DNA of 64,000 bases from Halichoerus grypus. Its lineage: Eukaryota; Chordata; Mammalia; Carnivora; Phocidae. Below are positions 19,263 to 31,852 of this stretch, piece by piece. The DNA lies in assembly GCF_964656455.1 (NCBI RefSeq), contig NC_135720.1, positions 110,992,696 to 111,056,695 on the forward strand, written 5' to 3'. The position numbers were made by a program, and so were the translations under genes. Every line of letters starts with the position of its first letter. The stretch's first letter is position 1. Below the pieces are notes generated by a model that worked only from the letters and a program-made list of their open reading frames with translations, ran no database searches and was not told the origin of the DNA.

Positions 19263-21400
19263 CAGGAATGATTCAGCCACTTTCCCTTTTTCACTTTTCT
19301 CTTTGCCCACACAGTTCCTCTCCTGATTTATGGTGTCTGCTCCTTTCCTGGCTCCAACTCTCCCTCATGACCTTCCAATGGCAGCTCCCATTCACTCCCA
19401 TTCACTGACTCAGCCTCTCTAGAGAAAGGGCCGATTGGACTGGCCCGCCATTTTGTGCCTAATCATAGACACATCATTGGGCAACCTGTTGACCAGCCAC
19501 TGTTGGGTCAGGTATCACTCAGATCCAATCAGCTGGGTAGGAGGAAGGGGTCATGCATGTAAAACATGGCTGCCCGTGGCCTGCTGCTTCTAGAAAGGCT
19601 GTGAGTGGGCCCACTTTAGGGGGGCAGTGGCTGGCAGGCACCATAAATGTACCTCCTTGGTTCCCTCCCCTCTTTCATCCTTCCTCTAATGACCATCTGT
19701 TCCCAGGGGCACAGTTGTGCAGTGCGTACACCCTGAAAGGGACCCCCATCCAAGGGCAAGTCCCAGTGTAAACTACACGGGGAGGTCAGGTAACTTACAG
19801 GAACAGTGTCTGTATTAAACTTATGATCATGCAGATATTTTTATTTTCATGTTTATAGATAAGGAAGCTGAGGCTCAGAAAGGTGCTGTGGTTACCCGAG
19901 CTCATAAAATTAGGAAGGGGAAGAACCTGGAGACAAGTCAAGACTGTGTCCATTTACATCAACCAGATCGCCTCCTCTCCTTCCTCCCCTTTGGGGTCAT
20001 TCTGTTTTTCTCACCAGCCCATCCCCAGGGGCTGGGAGAAGCTGGACCCTTTTCGGGCAGCCCTCTACTTCAGATGGAAATGGTTCCTGGCTCTGATTTT
20101 CTATTTCTAGCTGCCTGACCTTTTTGCATATGTCCTCTGTGGAAAGCTACTATAACACCTTTTTAGAAAGAGGTTGGGTATAAATAAATCCAAGAAAAAA
20201 GTCGAAACTCTTCTCCTTGAAGTCACCCCAACCCCAAGTGGAAGGCTCTCCATACTGCTTCCCAAACCCCCTGCTCCTAAATTCATCTTTCCTGAGCTTG
20301 CGGCCCTGTCAGCACCCAGCACGTCTCCCTGCTCTGAGGTCAGCTTGGCAAGCCCCCCAAATGCAAATCCTACCACTGAATCCATCACGCTGTCTCTTTA
20401 GCAGTTTTTGGTCTTTAAACATGTTTTAAGCCTTCCATTTCCCTCAGGCCCCATGAGACCAGCCAAAGCTCAGCCGAGTGGACTCAGCACTTTGCAAGGC
20501 CTCATTCCATCTCCACACACTGCCCTAAGTAACAACCTGCTCTCGGGGGTGGGGGCATCCCCCCAAGAACCACCTACCAGTCAACTCTCCTCTTGGAGGC
20601 AGTGAGAAGTAGAGTGAAACATGAGTCAGAGAGGTCGAGAGTGCCAAATGTCCACACAGTGGGTGTCTCTGCTGCCATTTAGAGATGTCCATAATATATT
20701 GCTGAGACAGAAGGGCAGAGAAGAAAAAAGTCTGCCAGGTACTATTGCATTTCTTTATACAAAAATATCTGTGTGTATAAGTGTGTACATTTAAGTCTAG
20801 AAGAACAGTCACTGGATTATCTGTAGTTGTCTCAGTGATGAAATTGCAGATGCTCCTGACTCACATTTTTAGACTTTTCTGTATTGTCTTGATTATTTTT
20901 ACATGAACATGTCTGATTCTTAATAACCAGGAAAAAATAGATTTTCTTGAGAAAAGCCAGAAGCCATCAAGGACTACGGATTAGAAATAAAGATCATTTT
21001 CTGTTCTTAGCCTTATTTTTATAACCATACATCACAGAGATGGGGAAAGGGCTTTGAACTTAGGCCTTGAAATCTTTGCCTGCTGATTTATTAAAATAAA
21101 AATACTCGGGTAATTGGGAGGTGAAGGAGAAGAACTGGTTTGCCTTGACCAAGGATGAGGACGTGGGACTGTCAAGCCCAACTGTGAACAAGAGAAATCC
21201 CAGGGAGAATAACACTACCCAGCCACAAATACTAGCGTTTGAAATGTGCTCGACACCTGACCCTGGTGCGTGTGTGAGGGACACCTGTCCCGTGCGTGGG
21301 GCTCGCGCATGTGTGTTTGTGCGTGCTCTCTCTGGGACACCTGTGTCATTGGCAGCCCCTGTGCAGTACTGCTGTCGCCCTCCCTCATGATTTTAACAAG
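19263..21400. other. Intergenic, unassigned
   Basis: No gene. A weak antisense MIR lies at about 19845-19925 (GATAAGGAAGCTGAGGCTCA). The stretch 20690-21120 is AT-rich. Nothing else is recognised. Confidence 0.6.
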
Positions 21401-24120
21401 GCCTCACTCCAGCAAAGGTGAGTGTGGGCAAACACGCCACCCAGTGGGAAGCAGGAGGGCTGTCTTCTGCAGTCAGGGGAGGGCCTGGAGGAGAGGGGGC
21501 AAGATCTCCGGTTGGGCCCTTTTCAGACTCCTCTGCGCCTGCCACTCCCCGCTCCCCTCCCCGCCGCCCCCAGCAGGCAGACAGCCCTCTTGGAAACTCA
21601 GATTCTTGACTAGATGTATCCAGGCCTCTGCTGATCTCTGCCTCAAGGCGAGAGTCAGAGAAGGGGTCCTGCTTCCACCGGTGAGAGGTAGAGAGAGGGG
21701 AAAGACACAGAGATGGAGCCCGGTGGAAAGAGCCCTCTAAGGAGAGGCAGGGACGCCTGGACCCAAAATCTGGCTTGTGGCCTCGAATAAGCAGCCCCAT
21801 GTGGGTCTCAGTTTCCCTGTAGAATGGGGGAGGGGTGGGAGGTTTGAACTTGAAGGTTCTTCCAGCTCCAGGCTTCAATGAAATGAGGGGGTGGGGTGTT
21901 CCTAAGCAATGCAGAGAAAGGGGGTCCCACAAAAGAAATGGACACCTCAGTGACATAGCCCTGTTTCTGTTTGTGGGACTGAGCATCTGTCTGTCTCTGT
22001 CCTCCTCCCCAGTACTGTTCCCCCTACCCCCCCCTCACTCAGGCCTAGGCGAAAGCTGGTCAGTCTGCGTCCCCTCCACACCCCAGTCCCTGAACTGGGC
22101 CCCACCCCCGGCATGAGGCGGGCAGGTGGCAGGAACGAGCCCAGCCGGAGTCCGAGAGTCCTGGCCGGGTGCCTGGCAGGTGTGGGCACAGAGTGGGATG
22201 ACGGCGGGGGAGGTACGGCGGCAGGGGAGGGAGCACTGGGCTTGGCGCCCGGGCGGGCAGCCTGCTAAGCACTAGCAGCGCTGGCCTGGCCAGAGATGCG
22301 CAGGACTGCCGGGGCAGAGTGGTCTTGGCAGGGTCGGGTGGATGTCAGGATCCCTGGAAGCTGAGTCAAAGACTGAGGAGGAGAGACCCACAGTCTGCAG
22401 GGCGGATGGCCTGGATGGTCAGGGGTGGCAGCTACTAGGATAAGGTGAGCAGGAGAGTCCTGCTCTCCATGGCTCCCAGAGGCATGAGAAAAGTCCTGTT
22501 CAATCTGGCCCAGGTTGGGGGTGGGGGGCAGCCCAGGAAATCCAGAAGGTTCCCAGGTCACTGGCCAGCCCCAGACATCCTCTCCTGGAGGGAAGGGTAG
22601 AGGCAGTGGGAGGTGTGGGGTCTCAGAGACCCCAGGGTAAGGGTCCAGAGATGGGGAAGAGATGAGGTGCAGTGGGGATGGAAAACCCCCATTTGCCTCC
22701 CTCTAGGATGGGAATTTGAGGTCCTTTTCTTTGTACAAAATTTGAAGAGCAGAGTGGTTTCTGCCTGCTATTCCCCTGGGGACTCTGGCAGGATGTATGT
22801 GCTGCATTCTAGTGATTTCTGGCCTGTGGAACGGTGATGGTGGGGTGGGGGGTCCAGGTCTCTTCTCTCAGTTCAGATCCCCAGCCTCTGGTGAGCAGGC
22901 CTGGCTCTGAGGAATCAGCGGCCCCTCCTCTGCTGGCTTTGACCGCCCCCTGCCCCGGGGCCTGCTGGGCATAGGGCCACACCCTTAGAGGCCTCCGGAC
23001 ATCTGTCTTCTTGCCTCTCTCTCACCGACCTGTCATCAGGGGAACGGCCTCCAGGGCTGGCAGAAGTGTCTGTTATCTGCAGACCCAGGCAGGGCCCCGC
23101 CCCCTCTGGCTCGTGAAAACTGAATCAGCCTGGAGATGTTGCTGAGGGCTTCAACATCGAACGCAACCTCTGGCCACCCTCTCCAACGGCTAGCCAGAGT
23201 CCTCCCTACAATATCCCCCAGCCTGCTTGAAGGGGGCCACTGACCAGGAACTCTGCACCTTGCAGGCAGGTCATTCCCTACTGGCCACCCAGCCCCCTGC
23301 ATCCTGTGTGATTGTGGTGGGGAAGGCGGTGGCAGAATGGGGGTGGGGGGGCTCTGTTCTGCACCCCCAGCATTCCAGAATGGGTTAGGGAACTCCAGGC
23401 TGTCTGCCTCAAGTCACGCCATGGAGGCCTGGCTCTATCATGAGAAATAATGTAATGTCCCGTGGGAAGGGTAGACACTGGGGTCCCGGAGTCTGGGTTC
23501 TGGTCCAGACTCTACCATGGACTTTCTTTTGTTCCTCGTGTATGGGCTTGGATCTTCTCATCTGCAAAATGGAAGGAATTTGGATTGAATGATTTCTTTA
23601 GGGCCCTTAAGCTCCAACTTTCGGGGTTCTGTGTTTTACATGCTATTAGGGTAAAGGATGGTTCATAAAGCACCATCACTAATAGTCAAAATCGGTTTTT
23701 GGTTGTATCTCTGGTTTAGCCAAGGATGGAGTCCTAGAACGCACATTTAACCTGAGGGCCCACAAGCGGGACCCAGCACCCGTGCCTGTCCCCACGGGCC
23801 CTATCTAGGTTCTTAGGTTTGACTGACCCCTATGCCCTTTTCCAAAACTCACATCCTCTGCAGGCCAAGGTGGATTTATTTTTCTCTGCTATTGCCCTGT
23901 CAGTCACCCCTGCCCAGCTTCCGGGTACCCTCTCCATCCTGGACCCATCCTCCCTCACCACCCACCCTGACCCCAGCAACTCTGATCTCCTTGCCCCTAA
24001 ACCCCAGGAGAATCACCATCCCTTTCCCTTCATTGTCTGCCTCTCCCTTCCTGGATCCTGACCCTGGGAGTTCTCCCAACTACCAGGGCTGGAGAGGATA
24101 CAGTTGTATTTTTACCATCT
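21401..24120. other. Intergenic, GC-rich, unassigned
   Basis: No exon could be supported. MIR pieces lie at about 21750-21830 and 23490-23620 (CTCATCTGCAAAATGGAAGG). Several overlapping open frames on both strands (for example 21393-21986 minus) reflect low stop density in GC-rich DNA and match no family I know. Confidence 0.6.
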
Positions 24121-24138
24121 AGTGTTTGTTCCTTCATT

Positions 24139-24327
24139 TTTTTTTTTTAAGATTTTATTTATTTATTTTTCAGTGAGAGAGGGAACACAAACAAGGGAGT
24201 GGGAGAGGAAGAAGCAGGTTTCCAGCAGAGCAGGGAGCCCAATGTGGGGGCTCAATCCCAGGACCCTGGGACCATGACCTGAGCTGAAGGCAGACGCTTG
24301 ATGACTGAGCCACCCAGGTGCCCTGTC
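24139..24327 (-). mobile_element. CAN-SINE (tRNA-derived), antisense
   Basis: T-run, AAGATTTTATTTATTTATTT, GA-rich body, then CTCAATCCCAGGACCCTGGG and GAGCCACCCAGGTGCCC, the reverse complement of a carnivore SINE. The target-site duplication TGTTCCTTCATT is at 24127-24138 and 24328-24339. Confidence 0.97.
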
Positions 24328-24339
24328 TGTTCCTTCATT

Positions 24340-24880
24340 GATTCATTCACCCACTTAGTCACTGTGGCAGACACTGTTGGTTACTAATGCCACAGTCACT
24401 CCCTTCTTTTTTGCCCCTCTCCCACTATAGAGCTTGGAAAACTGAGGCCCTCATTTCTTAGCCTCTCTTGCAGCTAAAGTTGGTCCATGTGAGCCAGTTT
24501 TGACCAATAAGATATAAGAGGAAGTCTGAGGGGGGTTTGGGGAAAGTTTTTCCTCCCTGCTGAAAGAAGGAAACTCAGGAGGGTGATCCTACCTCACCAC
24601 TCTGTCCTTTGCCCTGCTTCCTGCCCATGGGCCTGATTAAGTGAGGTTGTGATGCCTGGAATAGTGGTAGCCATCTTGTGGCCACGAGGCACCAAGCCCA
24701 AGGATAAAAACCAGCACTCTGAAGATGGTGGAGCAAAAATGGTAGAACAAGCCTGGGGTCCTTGATGACTGTTGAGCTGTTGAATCAAGCCTGAAACCAC
24801 ACTTCTCTACACTTCTCATCGAGTTAATAAATTTCATAGAAACAGTGCAAGCTTTATCAGTGAGGTATTATGGGGTATTT
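24340..24880. repeat. Unclassified ancient repeat, LTR-like
   Basis: It shows the pattern of dispersed LTR-like fossils: TTGACCAATAAGATATAAGA, TGGTAGCCATCTTGTGGCCA, AAGATGGTGGAGCAAAAATG and GAGTTAATAAATTTCATAG. A relative seems to lie at about 35720-36060 (CTGACCAACAGAACGTGGAT, GAAGATGGTGGAGAACCTGG). Family not assigned. Confidence 0.45.
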
Positions 24881-25019
24881 TTGCTGTCACCATAACAGTA
24901 ACAGTTTAGACATTCACTCAACTCATCATTCACTTACTCATGAATTTACTCATGCATGTATATATTCAACTTCTTGCTGTATTGATAGAATAGAGGTTCA
25001 GATGTTCTGACAAAAACCC

Positions 25020-25255
25020 CGCATGAGAGTTGCTAAATTAAATAGGAAATTTCTTTCTTTCTCACATAACAGTCTGAATATAAGTAAGTGGTCAAGGGCA
25101 GTGCCAAGATGTCAGGGGCCCAGGATCCTGCTAGCTTGTGGCTTCACCACTCCTGGGCTGTTCTCTTGTCCACATGCTCCAACATGTCCCCACCACATCA
25201 CATCTCAGCAGGAGGGAAGGGGAAAAGGCAAGAGAGGGCCTGGTTCTCTCTTTTA
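25020..25255 (+). repeat. Unclassified repeat family X, part 1
   Basis: TTTCTTTCTTTCTCACATAA followed by a segment with GGCTTCACCACTCCTGGGC and a purine-rich GGGAAGGGGAAAAGGCAAGA block. It continues after the SINE at 25473-25600. The same order of blocks is seen at 33.43-33.86, 36.78-37.14 and 61.85-62.69 kb. Confidence 0.45.
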
Positions 25256-25458
25256 TTTTTATTTTTTAAAGATTTTATTTATTTATTTGACAGAGAGAGA
25301 CACAGTGAGAGAGGGAACACAGGCAGGGGGAGTGAGAGAGGGAGAAGCAGGCTTCCCGCCGAGCAGGGAGCCCGATGCAGGGCTCGATCCCAGGACCCTG
25401 GGATCATGACCTGAGCCGAAGGCAGACGCTCAATGACTGAGCCACCCAGGTGCCCCCC
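25256..25458 (-). mobile_element. CAN-SINE, antisense
   Basis: AAAGATTTTATTTATTTATT, GA-rich body, CTCGATCCCAGGACCCTGGG, GAGCCACCCAGGTGCCCC. The target-site duplication GGTTCTCTCTTTTA is exact at 25242-25255 and 25459-25472. Inserted in repeat family X. Confidence 0.97.
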
Positions 25459-25472
25459 GGTTCTCTCTTTTA

Positions 25473-25600
25473 AAGATATGATCTGGAAGTTACTTACCCC
25501 ACACTTTTGTTCACATCTTATTGGCCAGAACTTAGTTATATGACCACTCCCAGCTATAAGCAAGGCTGGAAAATGCATGCTTCATTCTAACATGCCACGT
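25473..25600 (+). repeat. Unclassified repeat family X, part 2
   Basis: CTTATTGGCCAGAACTTAGT, TATGACCACTCCCAGCTATA, AGCAAGGCTGGAAAATG. The closest counterpart in the window is 62568-62625 (CATTGGCCGGAACTGGTTCA, GCAAGGGAGGTTGGGAAATG). Confidence 0.5.
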
Positions 25601-25639
25601 GCCTAGCTATAAATTATATATATGTGAAAGTGGGAACAG

Positions 25640-26090
25640 ATATGGGGTGCAATTGGCACTAAGTTTTGGGGTGGTTTGTTACGTAATGATAGGTCACCTT
25701 AACCATATGACAGATTTTAAATGGCCACACATTCTTTGCAACTCTTCCCACCAAGAGATGGAGTCTACTTCCCCAGCCCTCAAATCTGGGCTGGCTTTGA
25801 CCAGCAGAATAGAGCGGAAGTGATTGCCAAGCCTACACCTCAAGGGCATTGCAACTTCCGTTGGCACATTCTTGCTGGCCTGAGACTGCCATGTGGCGGA
25901 ATGGGCTCTCCTCCTAGACACTGGAGACATGAGCTCCAGCCAACAGCCAGCACTGACCTCCAGACATGTGTGTGAATTCATCTTAACCCTTCCTGACCGC
26001 TGCCACCTGAGGGGTCCCAGACAAGAACCCAGCCCAAATCACTGACCCCCAGGATTGGGGGTGAATAAAATGGTCCTTGTTTTATCAGTA
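25640..26090. repeat. MaLR-like LTR remnants
   Basis: An end-like segment, CACTAAGTTTTGGGGTGGTT, is at 25655-25680. A second element follows: GGAGTCTACTTCCCCAGCCC, GGCTTTGACCAGCAGAATAG, ATGTGGCGGAATGGGCTCTC and GAATAAAATGGTCCTTGTTT. Tentative family call. Confidence 0.45.
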
Positions 26091-26704
26091 GATCACTGAT
26101 AATACCAGCTTTTTATTTCTGAATCGACATAGGGAACGGAGAGGTATTTTAGGTGCACAGCGCTATGCCAGGTGTGGGGACAGAGCAAGGGGACAGGGTT
26201 CTTGGCTCTAGATGCTGATTGCCTTGTTGAATAGCAGGGGAAATGGAGTCTCACACCCGAGTAGATTGCTAGCTGACAACTCAAATGCATCCTCCCTTCA
26301 TCATGGGGATGGGGGCGCGGCTCAGCAGCGCTTGGCTGCCCCAGCACTCTGTTGCTTTGCCTCCTGCGTCCAGGTGTGCCACACGACCAAGCTTTCTCCC
26401 TCGGGAGGCAGGGGGAAGTGATGGAGGCCACTCCGGGCCACAGCCTGGAGGACAGTGGGGCTGTCTTTCTCCCTGGAGGAATAAAAGGAGCCAGTCTCTG
26501 CATCATCACCTTTTGGTGATGAGAACGGCTCGCCCCCCCAGAATTCATTGAGAAAGTTATACTCCTCTTCTTTACACTTTGGATTCTCTGTTATAGGAGT
26601 TTAATTTTACCCAGCCTCTCCTGCAAGGCAGCCCCGGTCTCACCTCCAGACTGGAAGCTTGGGGCTGGGGGCTGGGGCTGGGGGGAGGTGGGTGGTGGTT
26701 CCTT
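26091..26704. other. Intergenic, unassigned
   Basis: No gene and no recognised repeat. A G-rich stretch with four or more runs of three or more G lies at 26661-26698. Confidence 0.6.
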
Positions 26705-26845
26705 CCTCCTAGACTGTGAGCTCCCTGAGGGCAAGGACCCCCGTCTGTTCTTTCTGTTCACTGCTGTGTCTCCGGTCCAGGGCTAGAAACAGAGCTTGAC
26801 AGATAATAGTTGCTCACTAAGTATTTGTTGATTAGAGGAATGAAC
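26705..26845 (+). repeat. L2 LINE 3' end
   Basis: AGACTGTGAGCTCCCTGAGG, GCAAGGACCCCCGTCTGTTC, TAGTTGCTCACTAAGTATTT: a diverged sense L2 3' end. Confidence 0.75.
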
Positions 26846-28225
26846 CGGGGAAGGAGCTGTATTTCCTTGTAATTCTGGAGGCTTCTAAAGGGCTTCTGTC
26901 CCGGGCCTCAGACCGGGATGCCCTGCGGGCAAGGCTCCCTGTTCCCTGCACTCTCTCAGGCTCAGAGCAGCTGTCTGGGTGGCTGAGACCAGCGGAGGGC
27001 AAGGCTCCTGGCTGTCCCCCCCTTGCCTCCCAGCCCCTGTGACATGACAGTGACTATGGCAGGAGCCACAGATGACATCCAGTGATGCCAGAAGGTGGCT
27101 AAGCACCCTTGGAATGAAGCTTAGCCTCATTACAGCTTGTTTGAAAGAAGAGCCAATTAGGAAAGCAATTTTCCTTGAGCAGTCTGAAGGATGGAGTAAA
27201 ACGATACCCAGACAGGAAGCCAGCAGCCCCCGCACCTCGGCTGGCTCTACGGAGGCCCCCCTGCCTTGCCCTCTGACCTCCTCAAAGTACTCCCCCAGCC
27301 ACCTGGATGTAGCCAGTGGGTAGAAAGGGGCAACTGAGCCCCACCTGAGGCCTCAGGGCTCCGGAGGGCATCACGACCAGCCCCCTCCCCCAGGCAGCGC
27401 TCCACTAACTCAACACATCGTGGGTATAAACCCTCCCAGCTTCGAAGAGCCTCATGATTCTGGCACTGGGAAGTTCTTGATCACTAATTGCCCTCTTTGG
27501 GGCTGCGGTTTCTTTTCATTATATTCTTTGTGGGGAAAGAAAACAGGAAGCTCCCTTAGGAGAGGCTCCAAAGCCTCCTCATGTCCCCTTCTCCATCCAG
27601 GAAGTCCAGTGCCTTCTGTCATCCGCAGATGGAGGAAAGACGGTTTCCTGGGTCTTCTGCATTGGCCAGGACTTGACGGGGAGCACAGGACAGAAACCAG
27701 CTTAAATGATTGAACTAAGGCAAAAACAAAATGGGGGTGAGGGGATTTGTGGGAAGGTTGTGGAATATCTCTCATAATCAAAGTACAGGCAGACGAGAGC
27801 CTTGGGGACGACTGGAACCCAGGACTCAAATACACTGCCACAAATTCTCTCATTTCCCTCTGGCCTGTACTCCTCTGCCTGTTGACCGGAGTCTCTCTGA
27901 GCCTCCACATGGCGGGCACCATGGCTCTGCCTCGTGTCCCATGGCATTTCTGCCAGGAGGAGCTGAACCTCTCCCAGCTCCGTTGGCAGAATCCCAGGGA
28001 AGAATTCTGGCCCAGCTTTGAGCACCGTCTCACTCCTCAACTGCTCACCCACAGCCGAAGACGGAGAGGGCATGATAAACGCCCTCAGCTAGGACCACAG
28101 AGCTGGATAGGTGTGGGCAGTTCCCCAGAAGAAGAGGGTTGCTAATCCCAGAGGGAGGCCAGGGGCTGGGAAGGCCATATAACAGTTATCAGTTCTGGGG
28201 ACACAGCTGTCTCCTACCCAGCATC
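26846..28225. other. Intergenic, unassigned
   Basis: No exon or clear repeat. Open frames on both strands around 27450-28145 have no recognised family and no splice or promoter support. Confidence 0.55.
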
Positions 28226-28229
28226 TTGG

Positions 28230-28400
28230 CAAATAGTTTATCTCATCTCCTTTATCTCTTGAAACAAGCATGAGGTTAGGTTCTAGCATTATCATCTGGG
28301 ATATACAGATGAGGAACCTGAAGGTCAGAGAAGTTAGATAACTTGCCTCAAGTTACGTAGCTGTTAAGTGAGAGAGGCAGAACTTGAACTCCAAACTTTT
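28230..28400 (-). repeat. MIR SINE, antisense
   Basis: GTTTATCTCATCTCCTTTAT, ATACAGATGAGGAACCTGAA, GATAACTTGCCTCAAGTTAC, GAGGCAGAACTTGAACTCC. Confidence 0.8.
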
Positions 28401-28857
28401 GGTGGCACAAGTTGGGGAGGGAGGATGATCCAATCCATATAAGCTAAAGCTTGGACATGTGAAGCGATTGTAATACCAGGCGGTCTGTGCCAAGTGTCCA
28501 AAGCAGAGTTTACACAGGGCTGAAGGAAGCCGGATCCAGGGGGCAGAGTTGAGAAGGCACCGGCAATCAAGGTAGGCTTCTTAGAGGAGGTGGCAGTTGC
28601 CAGCATAGTAGGACAGTCTGGACGGCTCCAAAGAGGGCATGCAGGCAAAAAGGCTCAGGTGCTGGCAGTTGGAAGTTCGGGCCACTGCATTGCAAGTGGG
28701 TAAGGGTGAGGGGACATGGGTGGGCTCAACAGCGTCTGTTTCATTGGCCAAGTCAGAGGGCTGTTCGGCTCAGGTCAGAAAGGTGGGCTGCAGAAACCCT
28801 GTGAGCAGGACTGGCAGGAGAATATTATGAATTGTTTTTCAGGTTAAAATGGCCTTA

Positions 28858-29345
28858 TTTTTTTTCACAAGAAGTTTTAAAATTTTTAATTGAAGTCTAG
28901 TTGACACACAGTGTTATATTAGTTTCAGGTGTGCCGCACAGGAATTCCAGAAGTCTCTAAGTTACGTTGTGCTCACCACAAGGGTAGCTGCCGTCTGTCA
29001 CCATACATCCTTAGTACAAGACCCTTGACTATATTCCCTAGGCTGTGCCTTTCCTCCCTGTGACATTCATTCCATAAATGGAAGCCTTTTTCACCTGCTC
29101 CCCTTCACCCTTTTGCTCATCCCCGCCCCCCTGCTCTGGCAACCACCTGTTTGTTCTCTGTATGTATGGGTCTGTTTCTTCTTTTTTTGTTTGTTTGCTT
29201 GCTTGCTTTGTTTCTTAGAACATATGAATCATATGGTGTCTGTCTTTCTCTGACTTATTTCACTTAGCATAATACCTTCTAGGTCCATCCATGTTGTCAC
29301 AAATGGCAAGAGCTCATCCTTTTTTATGGCTGAGTAATATTCCAG

Positions 29346-29391
<46 letters not shown>

Positions 29392-29815
29392 TACACCACA
29401 TCTTCTTTATCCATTCACCTATTGATAGATACTTGGGTTGCTTCCATATCTTGGCTATTGTAAATAATGCTGCAATAAACATAGAGGTGCATGTATCCTT
29501 TTGAGTTAGTGTTTTTCTTGTCTTTGGGTAAATACCCAGTAGTGGAATCACTGGATCATATGGTAGTTCTATTTTTAATTTTTTGAGGGAGCTCTGCTTT
29601 CCTCTATTTCTGTTTTGCAGAGCAGATGCACCAATTTACAGTCCCACCAATCGCGCACAAAGGTTCCCTTTTCTCCACATCCTCGCCAACACTTGTTGTT
29701 TCTTGTCTTTTTGAGACTAGCCGTTCTGACAGGTGTGAGGTGGTATCTCATTGTGGTTTTGATTTGCAAGTCCCTGAGGATGAGTGATGTTGAGCATCTT
29801 TTCACATGTGACATT
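28858..29815 (-). mobile_element. L1 LINE 3' part, antisense
   Basis: The 3' UTR (AATTGAAGTCTAGTTGACAC, CAACCACCTGTTTGTTCTCT) is followed by the reverse complement of ORF2, with remnants [14 protein letters not shown], [19 protein letters not shown] and GIYPKTRKTLTQKDTC. Stops and frameshifts break the frame. A (TG)n run at 29344-29390 has expanded inside the ORF2 part. Confidence 0.93.
29344..29390 (+). repeat. (TG)n microsatellite inside antisense L1
   Basis: About 23 TG units, slightly interrupted at the start. It lies where the L1 sequence reads TTCCAGTGTG, so it grew from a short GT seed in the element. Confidence 0.95.
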
Positions 29816-30029
29816 GTGAATTTTAAACAGACATGCTGACGAGAGGTAAAGAGCATTTCTGGAAGGTGGGTCTCAAACATTTATTGAGCACAGCAACCCC
29901 CAGCCTGGGCTAAGGGGAGGGACAAAGCAGTGGGAGTTGGGGTCTCCGCCCTCCCTGCACCCGATCCCCAGGCAGCACAGGGCTTAGACTTGGAAGTGAG
30001 GTTTCTATCTGGCCGAGCCACCCTGGAGG

Positions 30030-30400
30030 ACGAGCGCCTAACACAGTGCCCGGCACACAGTAAGTGCTCATTCATTCAGCGTGGATGCTCGATGGAGTCT
30101 GTGGGAGAGAACACGCTGGACAGGTAAGGCAACACCTCTGTGTACCTTTAGCACTCCTGTAGAAGGTGAGTCCTGAGAGCAGACTCTCCGACTTCCTGCT
30201 CCATCCCCACAGCCTCTGCCTTGCACACAGTAAGGGCTCACTACAGATCTGATGGATCTACAAGGTAAGCCTTGCAATCACCATTTTACAAATGGGGAAC
30301 CTGAGGCTCAGAACATCAAAGGGACTTGTCCAAGGTCATGCAGCTAGAAAGTGAGGGAATCGAGTTCAGCTGATTTCCCAAAGCTGTTTTCTGAGTCGGC
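30030..30400. repeat. L2 and MIR pieces
   Basis: An L2 3' piece (ACACAGTGCCCGGCACACAG, TAAGTGCTCATTCATTCAG) at 30038-30080 and an antisense MIR (CCATTTTACAAATGGGGAAC, TTGTCCAAGGTCATGCAGCT) at 30280-30355. Confidence 0.7.
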
Positions 30401-31640
30401 AACCCCAGCTGCCTCCACACAGGCACGGATGGTAGCCAGGCAGAAGGGGGGGCGGGGCGGGCTTCTACCTCCCTCATCAGACGCCCTGAAGAGAGGTTGG
30501 TTTCACTTCCCCTCTACCCTTATTGTGTCTGGCTCAGGACTGTTGTTCTTCAGACCTGGGTGGGGGGCCAGAGGAGCCAGGGGATCTGCAGAGGTCTCAA
30601 TGGCTTGGACCCCTGTGGGGTCCCAGCCACTTCCTGGGGAGTCAGAGGGAGGCGGCCTCAGCAGCAGGGGCGGCCTGCTAATTAGGGCACAGTGTTCATG
30701 ATTCACTATTCCGAGATGTCATTTTCTAGACTTGGGGTTGGGGGTGGGAGTGGAGAAGGCACACACAGAGTTGTTTTTAATTACATTTGGTTTGCTAATT
30801 CCTGATAGAAAATAAATATTTACCGGGAGCCATATTTCTTCATTTCACGCCGACTGACTCCTGAGTTTATCGGGAGCCCAAACAGGCACCTCCCGCTCAC
30901 CTCCCGGCCCCCCCAGTCCCCACCCCACTGGAGTCACATACCGAGCAGGAAGGGAAGGAGGGCGGGCGGGCGAAAAAGGTGGGGGGAGAGATGGGAGGGA
31001 AGAGAGAGGTGGAGGGGGGCCAGGCCTGCCTTCTGTGGGCAGCAGGTCCGCTCTCAGGTGTGGACAGAGGGGCAGGGGGCGTGAGGAGGAGGAGAAGCTC
31101 CTCTCTCCCGAGCACAGTGGCTGGGGCGTGAGCTGGAAGCCTGGTGACTGGGGTGGCCCCAGCTCTGCGCCAACCAGCCCCCTGAGCACGCCCTCCCCTT
31201 CCTGGCCTGTTTCTGCTTGTCAAGATGATCTTTAAGGACACTTCTACATCCTAATGTGTGTTGGGTCTCTCCGAGGACTGGCTTTGGAGGTCTTTTGGAG
31301 TGATGGGGATGGCAAGAAGCTTTGAAAGGCCATCCTGCCCGCTCCTTGGCCTTCAAGTGGGCCCGTGCAAGGGAATGGGAGCCAGGGAGCAGAGAGGAGG
31401 AAGGGGAGAGGGGGAGTGGGGGAGGAGAGGAAGGAAGTGAGGGTGAATTCTCCTGGAAGGAGTGTGGTAGGTGGCTTCCAGAAAGCAATTGTCCAATCTG
31501 CCCTTCTCTCTGCTGAGGGTTGAGATCTTGGGGTTTACAGGGGACACGTATAGAAGGGGATGTCTCCCTGATTGATGATGGAGAGGGGAAGAGACAACTA
31601 GAGACCCCTTAGTGGAGGGCTGGGGGCCTCGGTGGATAGT
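30401..31640. other. Intergenic, with AT-rich block and purine-rich tract
   Basis: No gene. 30765-30870 is an AT-rich block without repeat features (see findings). 30950-31110 is purine-rich with many GGGAGG and GGCGGGCGGGCG motifs on the plus strand. 31380-31440 is another GGGAG-rich tract. Confidence 0.6.
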
Positions 31641-31654
31641 TAGAGGAGGGCAGG

Positions 31655-31852
31655 CTTTCTCAGCCTTAGTACTATTAACATTTTGGGCAAGACAATCCTT
31701 GGCTGTGGGGGGCTGTCCTGTCCATTGCGTCCCAGCTGTCTCTAACCCAGTAACATCCCACCCTGCTAGTTGTGATAACCAAAGATGTCTCCAGACACTG
31801 GCGTTTATGTGCGTGTGTGTGTCAAATTGCCCCTTATTGAGAAGCACTGTCT
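31655..31852 (-). mobile_element. MER20-like hAT DNA transposon remnant
   Basis: CTTTCTCAGCCTTAGTACTA, ACATTTTGGGCAAGACAATC, TGTGGGGGGCTGTCCTGTCC, GTTGTGATAACCAAAGATGT, CTCCAGACACTGGCG and a GAGAAGCACTG end. Near full length for this family of about 220 bp. Confidence 0.8.

Noticed and set aside
21270..21986. Open frames of 156 and 197 codons in intergenic DNA
   Set aside because: No family, no splice or promoter signal, and the two strands are open together, as in GC-rich non-coding DNA.
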